From assembly GCA_009760885.1 (NCBI GenBank), contig CM019702.1, positions 52,799,282 to 52,863,281 of the forward strand: a DNA stretch of 64,000 bases, in the 5' to 3' direction. The stretch is from Achatina immaculata (Eukaryota > Mollusca > Gastropoda > Stylommatophora > Achatinidae). Below the pieces are notes generated by a model. The model did not search any database. It had not been told where the DNA came from and saw only the letters and a list, made by a program, of their open reading frames with translations. The first letter of the stretch is position 1, and each line of letters opens with the position of its first letter. This document shows positions 33,326 through 46,149 of this stretch, piece by piece. Both the position numbers and the translations under genes were made by a program.

Positions 33326-34305
33326 GATAGATTGATAAGAAAATAGACATGGTACACATTAACAACAATGATTTTTAAAGTATTATGTGGCACTTATTGT
33401 ATCTGCTCCGTTTACTGTTGTTCTGTGTTAGCTTTCATAGCAGGCAGGTTCGTTTATATTCACTTAGTACACATTACCTCTTTTCTGGTATACTGTTCCA
33501 AAGCTTAATTCAAACACAGGCAAAACGTGAATGAAAGAAAGTGATAAATAAACAATAATAAATATAAAACTTGAATGAAAGAAAGTGATAAATAAACAAT
33601 AATAAATCAAACACATTTTATTATGTAGCATGCAGAAAAAAGAAGTGTGTTACTTGGCTCATAATAATTTTCTCATTCATGAAATAACCAATATATGAGG
33701 TCACCAATGGACATACAAATACTGAAACTGACCAAAATACACATTTGTTGAGCGTCCTCTAAGTAACAGGTATAACATAAGTAAAAGTAACTTCTGTCCG
33801 CGGGGTTTTATTTCTTTTTTTTTTGCGTTATCAAAAAAAAGAACATCTGTGCCCTATAACCGTTGCAAGCCGTAGAAGTGGGTCTTGTTAGTGCCTTTAC
33901 AGTTCTAAGTGACTATGTATAAATAAGAAAAGGTAGCAATATCTTTATCACATAATGAGCACACAGTCTGTGTGTGAACCTTCACCATTAAAAAAAAAAC
34001 GCAGTAAGAAAAAAAAAATGAGAAAGACGATAAAATATGAAATCACATGAATTCTATGTAAAAAAGAGGAATGGGAAAAACAGAACAATTAAAATTAATG
34101 GAGAATGTAGCTGTGGCTTATACGAGGACGTGTCCAGAAACGCGCGTGGTGGAGTTTTGAGAACATTTATATCGGGACTTGTAGTGTGTGATAGGTGGGT
34201 CGTAAAGAGGCAGAAAAGGGAGAGAGCTACTACTTGTTTTCTAGTTTATACAATTTGTTACATAGCTTTACTACAGTGGCTTCGTGTATAGTTATTTACT
34301 TAGTT
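33326..34305. other. No gene seen; contains a short tandem duplication
   Basis: AT-rich spacer. A 44-bp unit (TGAATGAAAGAAAGTGATAA...) occurs twice in tandem at 33528-33608. Its right end (34235-34295) resembles the sequence flanking the twin-primed LINE at 18185-18250. Confidence 0.5.
33528..33608. repeat. 44-bp tandem duplication
   Basis: TGAATGAAAGAAAGTGATAA followed by ATAAACAATAATAAAT occurs at 33528 and again at 33572, nearly unchanged. Confidence 0.85.
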
Positions 34306-34309
34306 TTGT

Positions 34310-34715
34310 ATACTTCAGTCAGTCAGATGCATGTCCTTTTCCGGATCTTTGTCTCTCTAACAGCTCTCCTGTAGGTATCTCCGTTGTGAGCAAGATGCCC
34401 TGCTGCTGATGCGTCCATTTACAAATCATCAACGATGTCTTGCAGCCGTCATCGCCTTGGTCTTCCTCTCTTTCTTTTTTCCCATTGTGTACTCTTCCAA
34501 GATGGTCTTTTCTAAATTATTATGACGTTTAGTATGTCCAAAATATTTAAGTTTTCTCTGTTTATATCTTCTTTACTAGCCAACATTCTTCAATATTAAG
34601 CTCTTGTAGTTTGGATGTATTTATTATTTTTGTGCCCATGATATTGAATACATCTTCTGTAGCATACACATTCAAAGGCATTTATGTGTTTCTCAGCTGT
34701 TTTTTAACTGTCCAG
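34310..34715 (-). pseudogene. LINE family II, 3' fragment, reverse orientation
   Basis: In reverse complement: the YACE-like block near 34710, the Cys/Tyr thumb block, TTTAGCCAC-type KRHDN region (34520-34545), the Gly-Arg-Pro C-terminus (34440-34480) and AAGATGCCCTG near 34390. Frameshifted. Ends against a tRNA-like SINE. Confidence 0.75.
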
Positions 34716-34892
34716 GTCTCTCAGGGTTATGTTTTACTTATACACTGCGTATTCGTGGGTTTCTGTGTCACTACCACATGTGAGGTACGAATATCCTCGG
34801 TATCTTTGTTTTCATAGGGACATCTCAAGTACCCGTTTTTGTGGCCTGCTTGACCTCTGTACTGATCGATTCCTAAAAGTTCCACCTGGATG

Positions 34893-34955
34893 TGAAATCC
34901 AACCAAGGATCTTCTGATCGGCAGGTGACTGCACTAACCACTACATCACTGGCTT
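34893..34955 (-). repeat. tRNA-derived SINE head (candidate)
   Basis: Minus-strand sequence with an A box (GATGTAGTGGTTAGTGC around 34931-34947) and B box (GGTTGGATTTC, 34894-34904) at tRNA-like spacing. It looks like a decayed tRNA-derived SINE promoter rather than a functional tRNA, because the arms do not pair well. Confidence 0.5.
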
Positions 34956-34959
34956 ATGC

Positions 34960-36030
34960 GTTTATTAACCAGTCGTTAAACTATCATTGCAGTACCTGTG
35001 GTCAATATCACATATATAAAACACACCCAGCCAGTTAGTTTAAGAAAATTGGTAACTCTGGAAAAAAAAACGAATCAGTTTAATATAAGGAACCAGTGTC
35101 ATAAGAGAGATATATCTAATAAACTTTGTGCAGGCAATATGTGTTTGTTTTATCGTTATACAGACCTCGCAAAGTGCTCTATCTTACCCGTGGTTTATCT
35201 AGTTTTCTTTGGAGATGCCTCGAAGGAGTTGTTGAATTATATGGCTTGGTGCTTCCTTGTTTGACTAGTGTCACTGTGCACTATGTCTGTCTTTACATGT
35301 TCACACTGACGTAGTATCCACTGCATTGTAACCAAAACCACATCTATTTTATACACTTTCTCTACAACTTTCGATACTAATTCTTCATCAGCTGTCAAAT
35401 TGGGTTATCATTTCTCGATGGCTGCCAATGCTGACAGATTTCTGGTTCCAAAATGGTGGAAATGCAAATGTGACGGTTTCTGAGTGTGGCTTTGTTTGCC
35501 TTTCTCTACGCTACATTTGCCCTAGTTCCGCTGAGTTGTGGGTTGGGTCTGGTTTGGCGTCCTAGCTAAATTAAGTACTCGGGGCGTCACTGTGGGCTGT
35601 GACTTTCATTGGTGCGTGGATTTCCTAGCCAGTGATTGGTACCGTGAATGTCATTGATAAAAAGAGCTGATACATTCATCTCCGCTTACAGCTGGCTGTG
35701 AGTGCTTCCCTATTTAGGACATTTGCGGAGATGTACACACTCATCTTTCACGGATCACTTTTCGTCATTGTGCATAGATATAACGTGGCATGGTTCAAAG
35801 CTAGATACGGCAACATTATCAACTACAATATTACACTGAAAATTTAGACTTTATTGCCAGTAATGTATCGTAGACACGCACTATTTACTGAAGATATGTG
35901 CATAGTTTTATTCATTTATAACGCTCACATTGAGTACAGAGACCACATCAAAGTCCTCATCGGTTGAATGAAATATACAATCCTGTTGCTGGAACATCTA
36001 AAGCCACAGAAATAACACAGATATTAAATA
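34960..36030. other. No gene seen
   Basis: Contains a short GC-richer tract (35450-35720) with CCAAT-like motifs on the minus strand near 35605-35640. No exon could be assigned to it. Confidence 0.4.
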
Positions 36031-36232
36031 ACAACATCTTCTTTAAACTATGCTGTGGGTAGAATTCCTTCTAACTTAATATCGACCTTTCTAAATGTTG
36101 TCACTCAGGACCAAATATGCATATTTCTAATGGACACAAACACAAATATTGTTTAATTATTTTCAGTTGCCTTTAACTATGTATTAAACTATATCAATGG
36201 AAAATAAAATAGCATACATTTAAACAAATACT

Positions 36233-36829
36233 CTATTCTGATTTGCCTTTGCAGAAAATGTTGTTAAATACGTCTCTATATTTGCTGCTTCCATGGTAAT
36301 AAATAAAAATATTCATAGAAGAATTAATAGACTCAAGTAGAAGTCCAAAACTGTATAAAACTACAGTTAACATTATATCCTTTCCTGTAAAATAAAGGTC
36401 AGGTTCAAATGCAAAGACCAGTATGACGATGGTAACTGGGACAAAGCAGGAAATAAATAAAATGGAGATCATCAAAACCATCCTGGCAACTTTCTCATGA
36501 CGAGCAGAAATATCTTTCTGCGAGGATATCATCTTATCTTTATGCCACTTTGCTCTGATTCGAAGGTTAATAACTATGATAATTGTGCAAATAATAATAA
36601 CAGTAAAAGCTGCTAAGGGTAGAACAAAATTATTGACGATAAAAGAAATCTGTTCAACTCTATCATGATTGTCAGCGGAAATGACGGCAAGGATCGTCTT
36701 GTTTCGTGACTGAAAGAATACCATGCCCAGTCTGTTGACAGCATAAGCTGGGATCGAACTTGCTATTGATCCTAAGAAGATGCAAATGACGATGACAGAA
36801 ACTCGTTTCGATGTGACGATATTTTTTAC
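36233..36829 (-). CDS. Receptor locus D, exon 3 (TM4-TM7)
   Basis: Minus-strand exon of 198 codons plus stop, opened by a CAG acceptor just above 36829. Encodes VKNIVTSKRVSVIVICIFLG (TM4), a loop with an NKT sequon, TM5 (LPLAAFTVIIICTIIIVINL), an open loop 3 (WHKDKMISSQKDI), TM6 (MVLMISILFISCFVP) and TM7 (SINSSMNIFIYYHGSSKYRD). This is the intact version of the exon that carries stops in B and E. It joins exon 2 at 37916-38130 in phase. Whether the whole gene works depends on the exon 1 frameshift. Confidence 0.85.
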   Translation of the reverse strand, partial: VKNIVTSKRVSVIVICIFLGSIASSIPAYAVNRLGMVFFQSRNKTILAVISADNHDRVEQISFIVNNFVLPLAAFTVIIICTIIIVINLRIRAKWHKDKMISSQKDISARHEKVARMVLMISILFISCFVPVTIVILVFAFEPDLYFTGKDIMLTVVLYSFGLLLESINSSMNIFIYYHGSSKYRDVFNNIFCKGKSE

Positions 36830-37915
36830 CTGAAATATAAATAAACACCTTGGTATTTATGTATGTATTGCAGAGAAGTCATCATACCGTTTCAGTTAAG
36901 AAAATATGTGTTGAAGAACCATTTAAGTAAGAGATTGCATATCCTAACAAGAGATCTGTTGTGGTCTAACAGTGATAATAACACTTGTGCACAAAGGTGA
37001 CTTACACCTGAAACCGACGTCTAAAAATATGTTTAAAAGAGTAGGATCATTAGAAAATAAACTGAATGAAGATCTTTCTTCATCAGAATAGTCTGGAAAA
37101 GCAGTCTGGTGCACATATATGTTTATATGTGAACTTCTGTGACAGTTTCAGAATACAGACCATCACGAACTGATAAGTAGTGCTCATTCTGTCACTAACA
37201 ATACATTACCGCAGTGAATACCACAATGATTATCCTTTTGAGTGATATCTAAACATTTAGTCTCATTTACATAACAAGTAATCTTCTAAGGGTTATTACA
37301 AACAAACAAAAATTGAAAAAGGAAACTTTCGTGAGGTAATACACATAAATCTGAATACCTTTCTTTTCTAATACACATGTAATGAATGTAAAGAGTGGAA
37401 TGTTATGAACAATTAGGTTTAAATAGTGAATAAATGAAGTTTATATGAAAATCACGAGTTATCAACCTTCTTGCATGTTTGACATTGTGATAATTATTTC
37501 CTAAACGTTGAGGTATCACAAATATTCAGATCTATATTATATGTATACAAGATACATAATACGCATGACCAGAATTTTTTTTTAAAGTGACTTTATAAAT
37601 GTTTTACTGATAAATTAAATTTCGTAAGAAAAAATACTAATTACAAAAACTCAAGACCAGTAAAGTAAATATCACAGAACCTCAGTCATACACAAACAAG
37701 TAAAGCTTAAGTTATTAGCGCACTTCATTGGTATGATTGAATCAGTCTAAATAAACAATGGTAATCATTAATACATCGATTTTTAAAAACTATTCTTGGT
37801 AATTAACAGAGAATCATTTTATATGCCTATACATAGCACGAGAATCATATACAAATATGACATCTTAGCAAACATTTGTATTTTTATCCCTGCGAAATCG
37901 ATAAATTATGCTAAC

Positions 37916-38130
37916 CTGTAACGGTAAAATGATGCACAAACACCTCTCCATTGTGATTATGGCTGTGATCCAAGTACTCACTCGTGCAAAAGTAAGATGT
38001 GGTAAAGATCCTGTCAAATAGCCAACTTTGAATACATCTAAAGGTGCATCAGAGTTTATTAAGACTGGAGTCAACGACCAGTTAGCCCACATCTGTGTTA
38101 TAAGAGACCCAAGGTCGGATACTGACAGAC
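37916..38130 (-). CDS. Receptor locus D, exon 2 (TM2-TM3)
   Basis: 215 bp between a CACAG acceptor and a GTTAGC donor. Encodes LSVSDLGSLITQMWANW (TM2) and PHLTFARVSTWITAIITMER (TM3), ending with ERC in place of DRY and ILPLQ at the donor. Open and in phase with exon 3. Confidence 0.85.
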
Positions 38131-38429
38131 CTGTGTTTGGACAACAATATAAATGTATCAGCTGTATATAAAATGAAAACTGGGTTCATGAACAAAGCCA
38201 GCTCGCAGTTTCTTATTTGAAAATATTAATAGCAGTTCTATTAGAAAGTGATATATGCCATACACTAGTAATGAAAATATATGGAGCACTGCATTGCATG
38301 TGCATTTCGTACATGAATGGATACTAAGAAACAGAGTATTTAATAGATTTATAACATTCTTCTGAACCAGGAGTATACTTAAAAGCTAATTTTTTCATCT
38401 TGTAGTTTCCATGTTCTTTATGTCTTGCC

Positions 38430-38592
38430 ATAAAGAGCCAGGGGAAGACCAAGAGAAATGATACTGGACAGTCTGACGAGATAGTATGAGAGGAGATCAC
38501 CAACTGAGGTAATGACATGTATGAAGATCGTGTACTCTGGACAAGCATAATAACCAAGTCAGTCGACACGGCACCTGATGATGATGATGATT
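38430..38592 (+). repeat. LINE family IV, terminal 3' fragment in intron 1 of locus D
   Basis: AGACCAAGAGAAATGATACT, then TGAGAGGAGATCACCAACTG, then CGACACGGCACC and (GAT)n: the last 160 bp of family IV. Antisense to the receptor. Confidence 0.8.
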
Positions 38593-38599
38593 ATGTATT

Positions 38600-39320
38600 G
38601 AGTTATTCTCGTAGGTACTCCTTGAAAAAGACTCCAAAATATTATATGTTGCAAGTTCTTGATTTATACGTTCTCATAATACTTTCTTATTTTCTGTCAT
38701 TTATGTTTCTGTTAACTTTCCTCCGTCGCATTCTAATTTTATAAAACTGAACTATACACATGTTTCTCCTTTTTTAAAATAATGCAATGAATTATATAAT
38801 TATATCTTTAATCTCATTTTTATCATATGCATTGCCATACAGCTATGACGCTAAAATATTTCCATAAATTTTAATGTCACATTTTTTTTTTCTGTAAACT
38901 GTTTTTATGCTTTTTAGTCTGCCTTCCGTTTAGTCTTTTGCATGATATTTTCCCTCAAATATTTTTATCACTGGTATACTGCTAACAAGTCTTCTCATAT
39001 TCGTTATATTTCGATGAATGTTTATTTGTATTATGTAATGCGTTATGTTTCTTTCTTCATTAATAACTCGTGCTACTGTTAACGCTTTTGGAAGAAACAT
39101 CCCCGCTCCTATTTTCCTTATATCGTCTTTTCTTAAATTATTAATAATATACTAAAATGCAGGACTTTTCATGCGTTTATGAAACATTTCAAAGCTTCAC
39201 ACATACGAAAAAATGTAATGTATCATGATAATTATTATGCCTAGAGAGATAAATTCTACACATTTTTAAAAATCAAGCCTGCACGCTGAGTTCGTGTTGT
39301 TTGTCGCTAGGTATGAGTTG
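38600..39320. other. Intron 1 of locus D, nothing further recognised
   Basis: AT-rich, no features seen. Confidence 0.45.
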
Positions 39321-39328
39321 TAGTAAAT

Positions 39329-39583
39329 ATGACTTTCAGTAAACTTGAGCAGTCATTTTGTATTTTGGAATACCCAAGAACCTCATCCGTTGTGACTGTG
39401 CAGCGACGATTTCGAGCGGAATCCCAGAAAGCAGCATTTGTTTTAAACAGTGCCATGAAGTGGTATGCGAAATTCTGGGATGAAGTGTGTATATGCACAG
39501 CTCCTCGGCAGGGACGTCCAGGACCATGCGAAAAAACTGTGAATTGTGTTCATCTTAACAGATGTGTTCGACTAATGATCTAA
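39329..39583 (+). pseudogene. Mariner-type helix-turn-helix (DUF4817-like) fragment
   Basis: Frame with TSSVVTVQRRFRAESQKAA, then SAMKWYAKFWDEVCIC and GRPGPCEKTVNCV, the order seen in the DUF4817-type helix-turn-helix heads of mariner/IS630-like transposases in arthropods and molluscs (VQRRFR block, WY..F block, SGRP-linker). No DDE domain follows. It lies in intron 1 of locus D, in antisense. Confidence 0.65.
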
Positions 39584-39731
39584 ACAAAGAAGTAATTGAA
39601 TGTATGAAGGAAGCTAAATAAATTTTTTAGATGGTCTAATCTATACATTTTTTCAATTCCTGATGGTTAATCAGCACGTTATTAATGAATTAATTGAACT
39701 GACTTAGACAATTACTGACCTTGAAACTTAC

Positions 39732-39923
39732 CCAATAGACTAACGTTGATTGGTTCTTTGAAGTCCTGTTTGGCAAAGCACATAATATTGATGACGTTCG
39801 TTACAATTCCAAAAACGTTAACAATTTGACACATAACTCCTGATGTGCACCATGACAGTATGTCTGCCACTTCGCTAGTATAAGAGGAATTCTAATAGTG
39901 GAAAAATTACCTGTCTCTATCAT
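39732..39923 (-). pseudogene. Receptor locus D, exon 1 with a one-base frameshift
   Basis: ATG at 39923 gives MIETGNFSTIRIPLI, then the frame shifts within 39866-39882: the locus E version has one more base there. After it the conserved frame resumes with VADILSWCTSGVMCQIVNVF and TM1 (GIVTNVINIMCFAKQ), and ends at a GTAAG donor in the usual phase. One base loss is the only lesion found in locus D, so a sequencing error or recent pseudogenisation are both possible. An internal ATG after the shift could give a shortened protein. Confidence 0.75.
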
Positions 39924-39939
39924 TGCAGAAGGTAAGAAG

Positions 39940-42555
39940 CGGATTTGCTGGAAAAAGTAGAATGTTTTCTTTGTTTAAGCATTATCATGACATTTTGTAT
40001 ATTATTCTTTTGATTTTAGCAATGAAATAAACCGAAATATCAAATAGGATAAATGAAAATATATACCCACACTACGAAATTAACAGTGATAAATCATGTT
40101 TGTGAATTCTACCAGAGCAAGATTGATGGCAATTAGTGACGGCCTTTACTTCTTATAACAATACATGTATTCGAAATTTACTCTTGTGTTCAAAAGAAGC
40201 TTCTGGTGTATAGTTTCAGTAAAATTTCAAGATGTGAGTTCCTAAAACAGCCTACTAATAATATGATGACTCATATCGTCACAACTGCAAAACGCAAATC
40301 CCAAAAATACATGATGCACACAAAAGTGCTTTGCCATGTTTCTATAGTCCTTAGAGCGATGAATTGTGAGTTAGCAGATTAAAAGTTATTCTTTACCTAT
40401 AAGGTTCAATATATTTGTATGTGTGGTTTAGAAGGGGGACAACACAAAATAAGGAGCAGCTTTGCAAATGAAAATAATCTTAAATACCAACGCCGTTTTA
40501 ACAGTACTAAATTTTACTTGCAAGTGCAGTATTTCTAAATATGTTAATATTTCCCATTGTTTAGATCACTTCATTTATGCTTTAGATACATTCCTATTGT
40601 AATACACAGATTTACATATTTTCTTTTCGTAAATTTGTGGATGGAGTCAGTTTTACTATAAATTCATACAAGCTATGGCGTGGAATAAAACACTTAAATA
40701 AATCAGTATTTCGGTGTATAATACATTATGTTAATATAACGAAGAAGAGTTTAAAATATTCGTTAATTTTAAACACAAAATTCCTTATCATCCTTACATA
40801 TAATTTACAAACATGGCATTTCTATAATTTACATTTAGCAAAATAAATGAACAAGACCTCAACACATAAAATATTACGCAGAACAATTACCAGTGTCATT
40901 ATAACTACAGTGAAAATACCAATTCATATAATGCACGCGATTTAGAGAAAGATGTCACGATTAACACTGTAGCAGATATTACACGCCACCGCTAATCAAT
41001 ATTACTTCTCTCTGATAAGTATGGTGATTAACCATATTTAACTGGCTACCCGTGGGAGTGATGAGTTGTGGAGTTGAGGTTTGGCTGAAGATTTATTTCG
41101 GCGGCTAGGAGGTTATTATGGAAATGTAATTTATTCTGTTAAAATTACTGTTGTCAGGTAGTTATATCTATCTATCTAAGTGCCATCCTGCCTGGCGTAG
41201 GTGATCATTTCTCTCTACAATTTTCTTATGCTAGTTCACATTCCAATATAAACCAAAGAATGGACTGTATATGAGGAAGAAACCTCAAAGGTATACAACA
41301 TGTTTAGCAAAGTAACACAGGTTCAAACATCAACTTTCCTTTGTATCCTACGCGGGACCCACGAGTTTGCCTAGGGAACATAAATTAATAAATAAATAAA
41401 CTCTTTTCCTGATGGAAATATAGTAAAGAAAACGCAGAGATAAAAGATAAAATACTGGATAAACATAGAATAATTTAAACATTTCAATAAATGACTCTTT
41501 AATCAAGCCCTGCTACTGGCGAAGAAATCAAGTAACAGAAACAACATCTGCTATTTTTCCAAATGGTTTCTATTTTTAATTATGTCTTGAGGAAATTTGT
41601 GGTCTAACAGATGTAAGTCGGGTGTTGGTATTTATACATCAGAATCTGGAAGATTTTGTTTGGGAAGAAGAATTAATTCAGTTTTGTTCTCTTCATGGAA
41701 GCATGTGACCAAGTAAAAAGATAGGGACAGATTTATTCACTAATAAGAATAGATGTGTAACTTTTTCCTTTCTTCTAACTCGTAAAAACATACAAGACAA
41801 AGAAATAGGAAAATATAAGAAAGTCTAAATTTACATTTATGGTATAAAATAAATAAGAATAGAAAAAGGAATCACTCTGTTCAGACTTGTACGAAGCTGC
41901 GCCTGAGGGTGTTTGTTACTGGAGCCGTCAGAATGTTAACATCGAGATATTATCACTACATTCTTGTAACTCTTGTAACACTCACGCCTAAATTTGATAA
42001 GGGTGAATTCCAAGCATTTACTACGTTCCTTTCGTTTCTTCTTATTATATCCAAAGGCTTATTCTTACAACAGGTGGACTAAATTTAATCTAAACATATC
42101 TACCTTCAGAAACGTAGGAGATAATAGCTAAGGGATATGTTAAATTTAATTGTGATATTCTAAACTGTGGAGAAAACAATTCTTGCGTCTGTCGTTCCAG
42201 ATCGTTAGCTATGGACTTAAGGAAATGATGGAGGTTTTCAAATATTCAAGCGTTCCTAAAAATATCTATTGTGTTTGTTTTTAACCCGTGAAATGCTTCT
42301 AACAAGAAATTATATCATGCAGAATAAAGATAAAAGCCCACCAACAATGAATTAACTAGAGTAAACTGTTTTCTCTTTACGAAAGCATTAGTTCAGTATG
42401 TAATGACCTTCACTTTTGGGTACAATACAAAGGTTCAGAAATTATTTCCATTCTTTTGTTCCTGTTGTAACGAATATGCTGTAGCACTAACGTGCTGAGA
42501 AATAACAAATAATAATAACACAACTCTCTCGACATCTTCGTGTGTGCGAAATTAT
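39940..42555. other. About 2.6 kb without a recognisable gene
   Basis: AT-rich, short chance frames only; the largest (40637-40846, 69 codons) shows no family features. Confidence 0.5.
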
Positions 42556-42562
42556 AATATAT

Positions 42563-43416
42563 ACGAGGTGTGTCTACAAATGTACTATGAATGGTATCAG
42601 AAAACAAACAAAATAGCAGATACAAACAAATTACTTTTACTTTCAAAATAATAGCCATCCTTCACAAGACACTTTTGGCAAAGTTAATGAAGTTTATGGT
42701 AACTGTCATTCTAGAACTCTTGAGGAAAATCAATTTCCGAATTCCTGTCCCACGTTCTTGGATTGCAGCCGCGACCGCATAATGTGATCTTTTTATGACG
42801 CTTTTCAGATTGCCACTTCAATTCCAGATCTAACTGGTAGTAACAGTTGTCATCCCCTGCGACGATGGTTCCCAGAAAGGATAGATCCTGGTCACATAAA
42901 GTAATGAAATCTGCAGAGCATTCAGTCTGTTTTGCTTTCTGCTTACGCGGCACAAAACGAGATTAGATCTTCTGCTTATCTAAATCTTCGCGGACGATGG
43001 TACCACTGTGTCCTTGCTAATGTCCAGTTCCTTTGTAAATCGATCATAGAACCATACGCCCATCTCGTGCCAGCATTTGGCGCACTCGTTCGATCATGAC
43101 TGTGGTTCTCCTTGTCAACGGCCGACCCGAACGTGGCGCAACCTTAATCGTTTCCGTCCCATCAAGAAAACGTTTGAACTAGTCGTAAACACATTTTCTG
43201 CTCACGGTTTCAGTCCCGTACACTTGTATCAACATTTCATACGTCTCCGTCGCCGGTTTGTAGCAGAACGTGATATTCACTGGTTGCTCTATTGCACTGT
43301 GGTCTTACATCTCACACAGAATAAATTCCATTGACCGCATTCGAGTTTACCCTGTCGGTCACGTATTCACCACGCTAGATGGCGCTTCTCGGCGTGACTC
43401 TGGACACGCACCTCGC
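42563..43416 (-). mobile_element. Mariner transposon, internally deleted and mutated
   Basis: About 854 bp with imperfect inverted ends (ACGAGGTGTGTCTACAAA at the left, GCGAGGTGCGTGTCCAGA on the other strand at the right) in an AT/TA-rich target. The minus strand encodes pieces of a SETMAR-type mariner transposase: ATETYEMLIQVYGTETVSR and RSGRPLTRRTT (helix-turn-helix and linker), IERVRQMLARDGR, then KQKAKQTECSADFITLCDQD and LGTIVAGDDNCYYQ, where the catalytic aspartate-bearing GDE motif is altered to GDDN. The C-terminal catalytic third and stop are missing, and several stops are present. Inactive. Confidence 0.8.
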
Positions 43417-43677
43417 AAATATATGTATATATATTTTAGTATAAAAATTTTTCTTCTTTGTGAATGTTAACTTCCCTCCCCCAAGATAATGATCGCTGTA
43501 GAATTCAACTCTTGTGGGATTTCTGATCTAAATTATGTTTGTTGTATGCTTGGTATCAATTAAAACATTGTCTATCAGCTTAGGTTATCAGGTGATTTCC
43601 ATGTTTAAGTATGGATGTTCTTATTTTGAAAACATATGCTGCTTATTCCCATTTCATAAGTTTGTGTCACATTTATT

Positions 43678-44459
43678 CATCATCATCAGGTGCCGTGCCG
43701 ACTGGCGTTGGCTATTATGCTTCTCCAGAGTACACGATCCTTCATGCAGGCCATCAGCTCAGTTGGTGGTCTCCTCTCACACCATCCCGTCAGTCTGTGT
43801 AGTATCATTTCTCTTGGTCTTCCTCTTGATCTTCTTGCTTCTATTTTTCCTGTTGTTATAATATTTCAATGTCCCCTCTTCTCATTGCATGTCCTTATGA
43901 AAGTACATTTTCTCTCTCTTATCTTTTTGACACGATTTTTTGTCTCTCCAGCTCTTCTCATACATTCTTCATTAGTTATTTTTGCTGTCCAGGGGATTCG
44001 CAACATTCTTCTAATAAACCACATTTCTGCTGCTTCCAATGATTTTTGTGGAGACCTGCCTATTGTCCATGATTCACTTCCATATAACAAGATAGGTTCA
44101 ATATAGCATTTTGGGACTCGTTTTCTAACATTCATTGATAAGGATGTGTTAGCTAATATGTTTCTCATTCTCTGAAATATAGTCTTTGCTTGGCCTATTC
44201 TGTTCCTAATTTATGTTCTGCATTTCCCATCTGAAGTTATTACTGCTCCAAGGTATTTGAATGTTTGCACCTGCTTTAGAATAGTTCTGTTTAATTTTAT
44301 ACTGCATGTTGGTGGATTCTGTTTTTTAGATATAACCACAGTCTTTGTCTTTATGACGTTCACAGTAAGCCCTTTCTGTTCACTTTCTTTAGCGACTTTA
44401 TCCAAGAGATTTTGCAGGGTCTTGTTGGTCCTCAGCTATCAGTACTGTGTCGTCAGCAT
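43678..44459 (-). mobile_element. LINE family IV copy, 3' half, reverse orientation
   Basis: From the (GAT)n tail and GGTGCCGTGCCGACTGG at the left, through the thumb (minus-strand peptide RVPKCYIEPILLYGSESWTI) to the catalytic YADDTVLIAE-coding region at the right edge. It abuts head-on a plus-strand copy of the same family at 44460. Confidence 0.85.
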
Positions 44460-46075
44460 ACCAAGAGCCGACTGCAATAGTGACCATGACCCACTCTGTG
44501 GAAAAATTAGAATAAAGCTAAACAAACCATGCAGAAAAGTGAGACATGTCAAACTGAATATAGAACTCCTTACAAATGACCAAGAACTGCGAGAACAATA
44601 CAAAAATATTATAACAAATAGATACAATATAATAGCAAAGATAAACGGTATTGATGAACAATGGGCAATGTTAAGAGAGTCTATCCACCAAAGTGTTAAG
44701 GAGACAATACCACCGAAAAAAGAAGCCCCTAAAAATAAATGGATGACAGACGACATCTTAGGGCTGATGGACAAGAGGAGGAGTAAAAATAACCTAGAAA
44801 AATATACAGCAAGATAAATAAAGAAATAAGACGCAAATGAAGAGAAACAAAGGAAGTGTGGTTAAATGAACAGTGCAGATAAATAGAGGACTCTCATAAT
44901 AAATACAGCAAAAACATGCACAAAAGAATTAGTGAAATCGCAGGCAGGAAAACAGAATGTACCACAGGATGCCATCATAGATGCCATCAAACACATGAAG
45001 AAAGGAAAAGGGACTGGGTCTGATAATAAAACAGTAGAAGAAATAGATGCGCTAGAGGAGATAGGAATAAAAATAATAACCAAGTTACTGAATGACATTT
45101 ACAACAGTGGTTATAAGCCAAATAACTTACTCAAATCTACGTTTATATCACTACCAAAGAAACCAGGTGCAAAGGAATGTGATTACCAGCGGACTATCAG
45201 CCTCTCATGTCAAATAACGAAGCTACTTCTGAGAATCATTATGAGAAGAACAATGAAAACATAAAAATGGAAATAGCAGATGAACAATTTGGATTTGTTT
45301 AATGAAAGGGAATACACAATGCCATCTATGCTTTATGAACACTAACAGAAAGAGCTATAGAAGTACAGAAAGATCTCTACTTATGCTTCATTGATTACAC
45401 CAAGGCATTCGACAAGGGGAAACATAATAAAATTATTATAATGCTTGAAGACATCAATATAGACACCAAAGACCTGAGGAATGTTAAACATATATACTGG
45501 CAGCAAGAAGCAGCAATTCGAGTTGAAAATAGAACTGGAAAATATCAACCTATAAAACAAGGGGTGCGACAGGGATGTGTACTATCTCCAGACATTTTTT
45601 TCTCTGTACAGCGAGAATATTCTGAGAACAATCATCACAGAAGCAGGAATAAAAATTGGAGGATACAATATTAACAACCTTCGGTATGCTGACGACACAG
45701 TACTGATAGCGGAGAACCAACAGGACCTGCAAAATCTCTTGGATAAAGTCGCCAAAAAAGTGAACAGAAAGGGCTTACTTTGAACATAAAAAAGACAGAG
45801 ACTGTGGTTATATCTAAGAAACAGAATCCACCAACATGCAGTATAAAATTAAACAGAACTATTCTAAAGCAGGTGCAAACATTCAAATACCTTGGAGCAG
45901 TAATACCTTTAGATGGGAAATGCAGAACATAAATTAGGAACATAATAGGCCAAGCAAAGACTGCATTTCAGAGAATGATAAACATATTATGCAACACATC
46001 CTTATCAATGAATGTTAGACAAATAGACTGAAAAGCTATATGAACTTATCTTATTATATGGAAGTGAATATAGCG
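44460..46075 (+). mobile_element. LINE family IV copy, endonuclease C-terminus to thumb
   Basis: Begins at the endonuclease end (ADCNSDHDPLCGKIRIKLNK), then a linker (44560-44815), RT fingers (VPQDAIIDAIKHMKKGKGTG, LPKKPGAKE), motif A FIDYTKAFD, motif B QGVRQGCVLSP, motif C NLRYADDTVLIAE and the thumb up to ELILLYGSE, where it stops without a family tail. Frameshifts at about 44815, 45265 and 45600. Together with the minus-strand half at 43678-44459 it gives an inverted arrangement that overlaps by about 400 bp. Confidence 0.85.
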
Positions 46076-46149
46076 GTTTTCAAGCGCTAGGCGGCTTCTA
46101 CCATCAGCGTGATATTGTTTGTTGGCCGTTACCAGAAAATAAGATTTAC

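Noticed and set aside
34893..34955. Functional tRNA gene
   Set aside because: A- and B-box-like motifs are present, but the acceptor and anticodon arms do not pair convincingly; a SINE head fits better.
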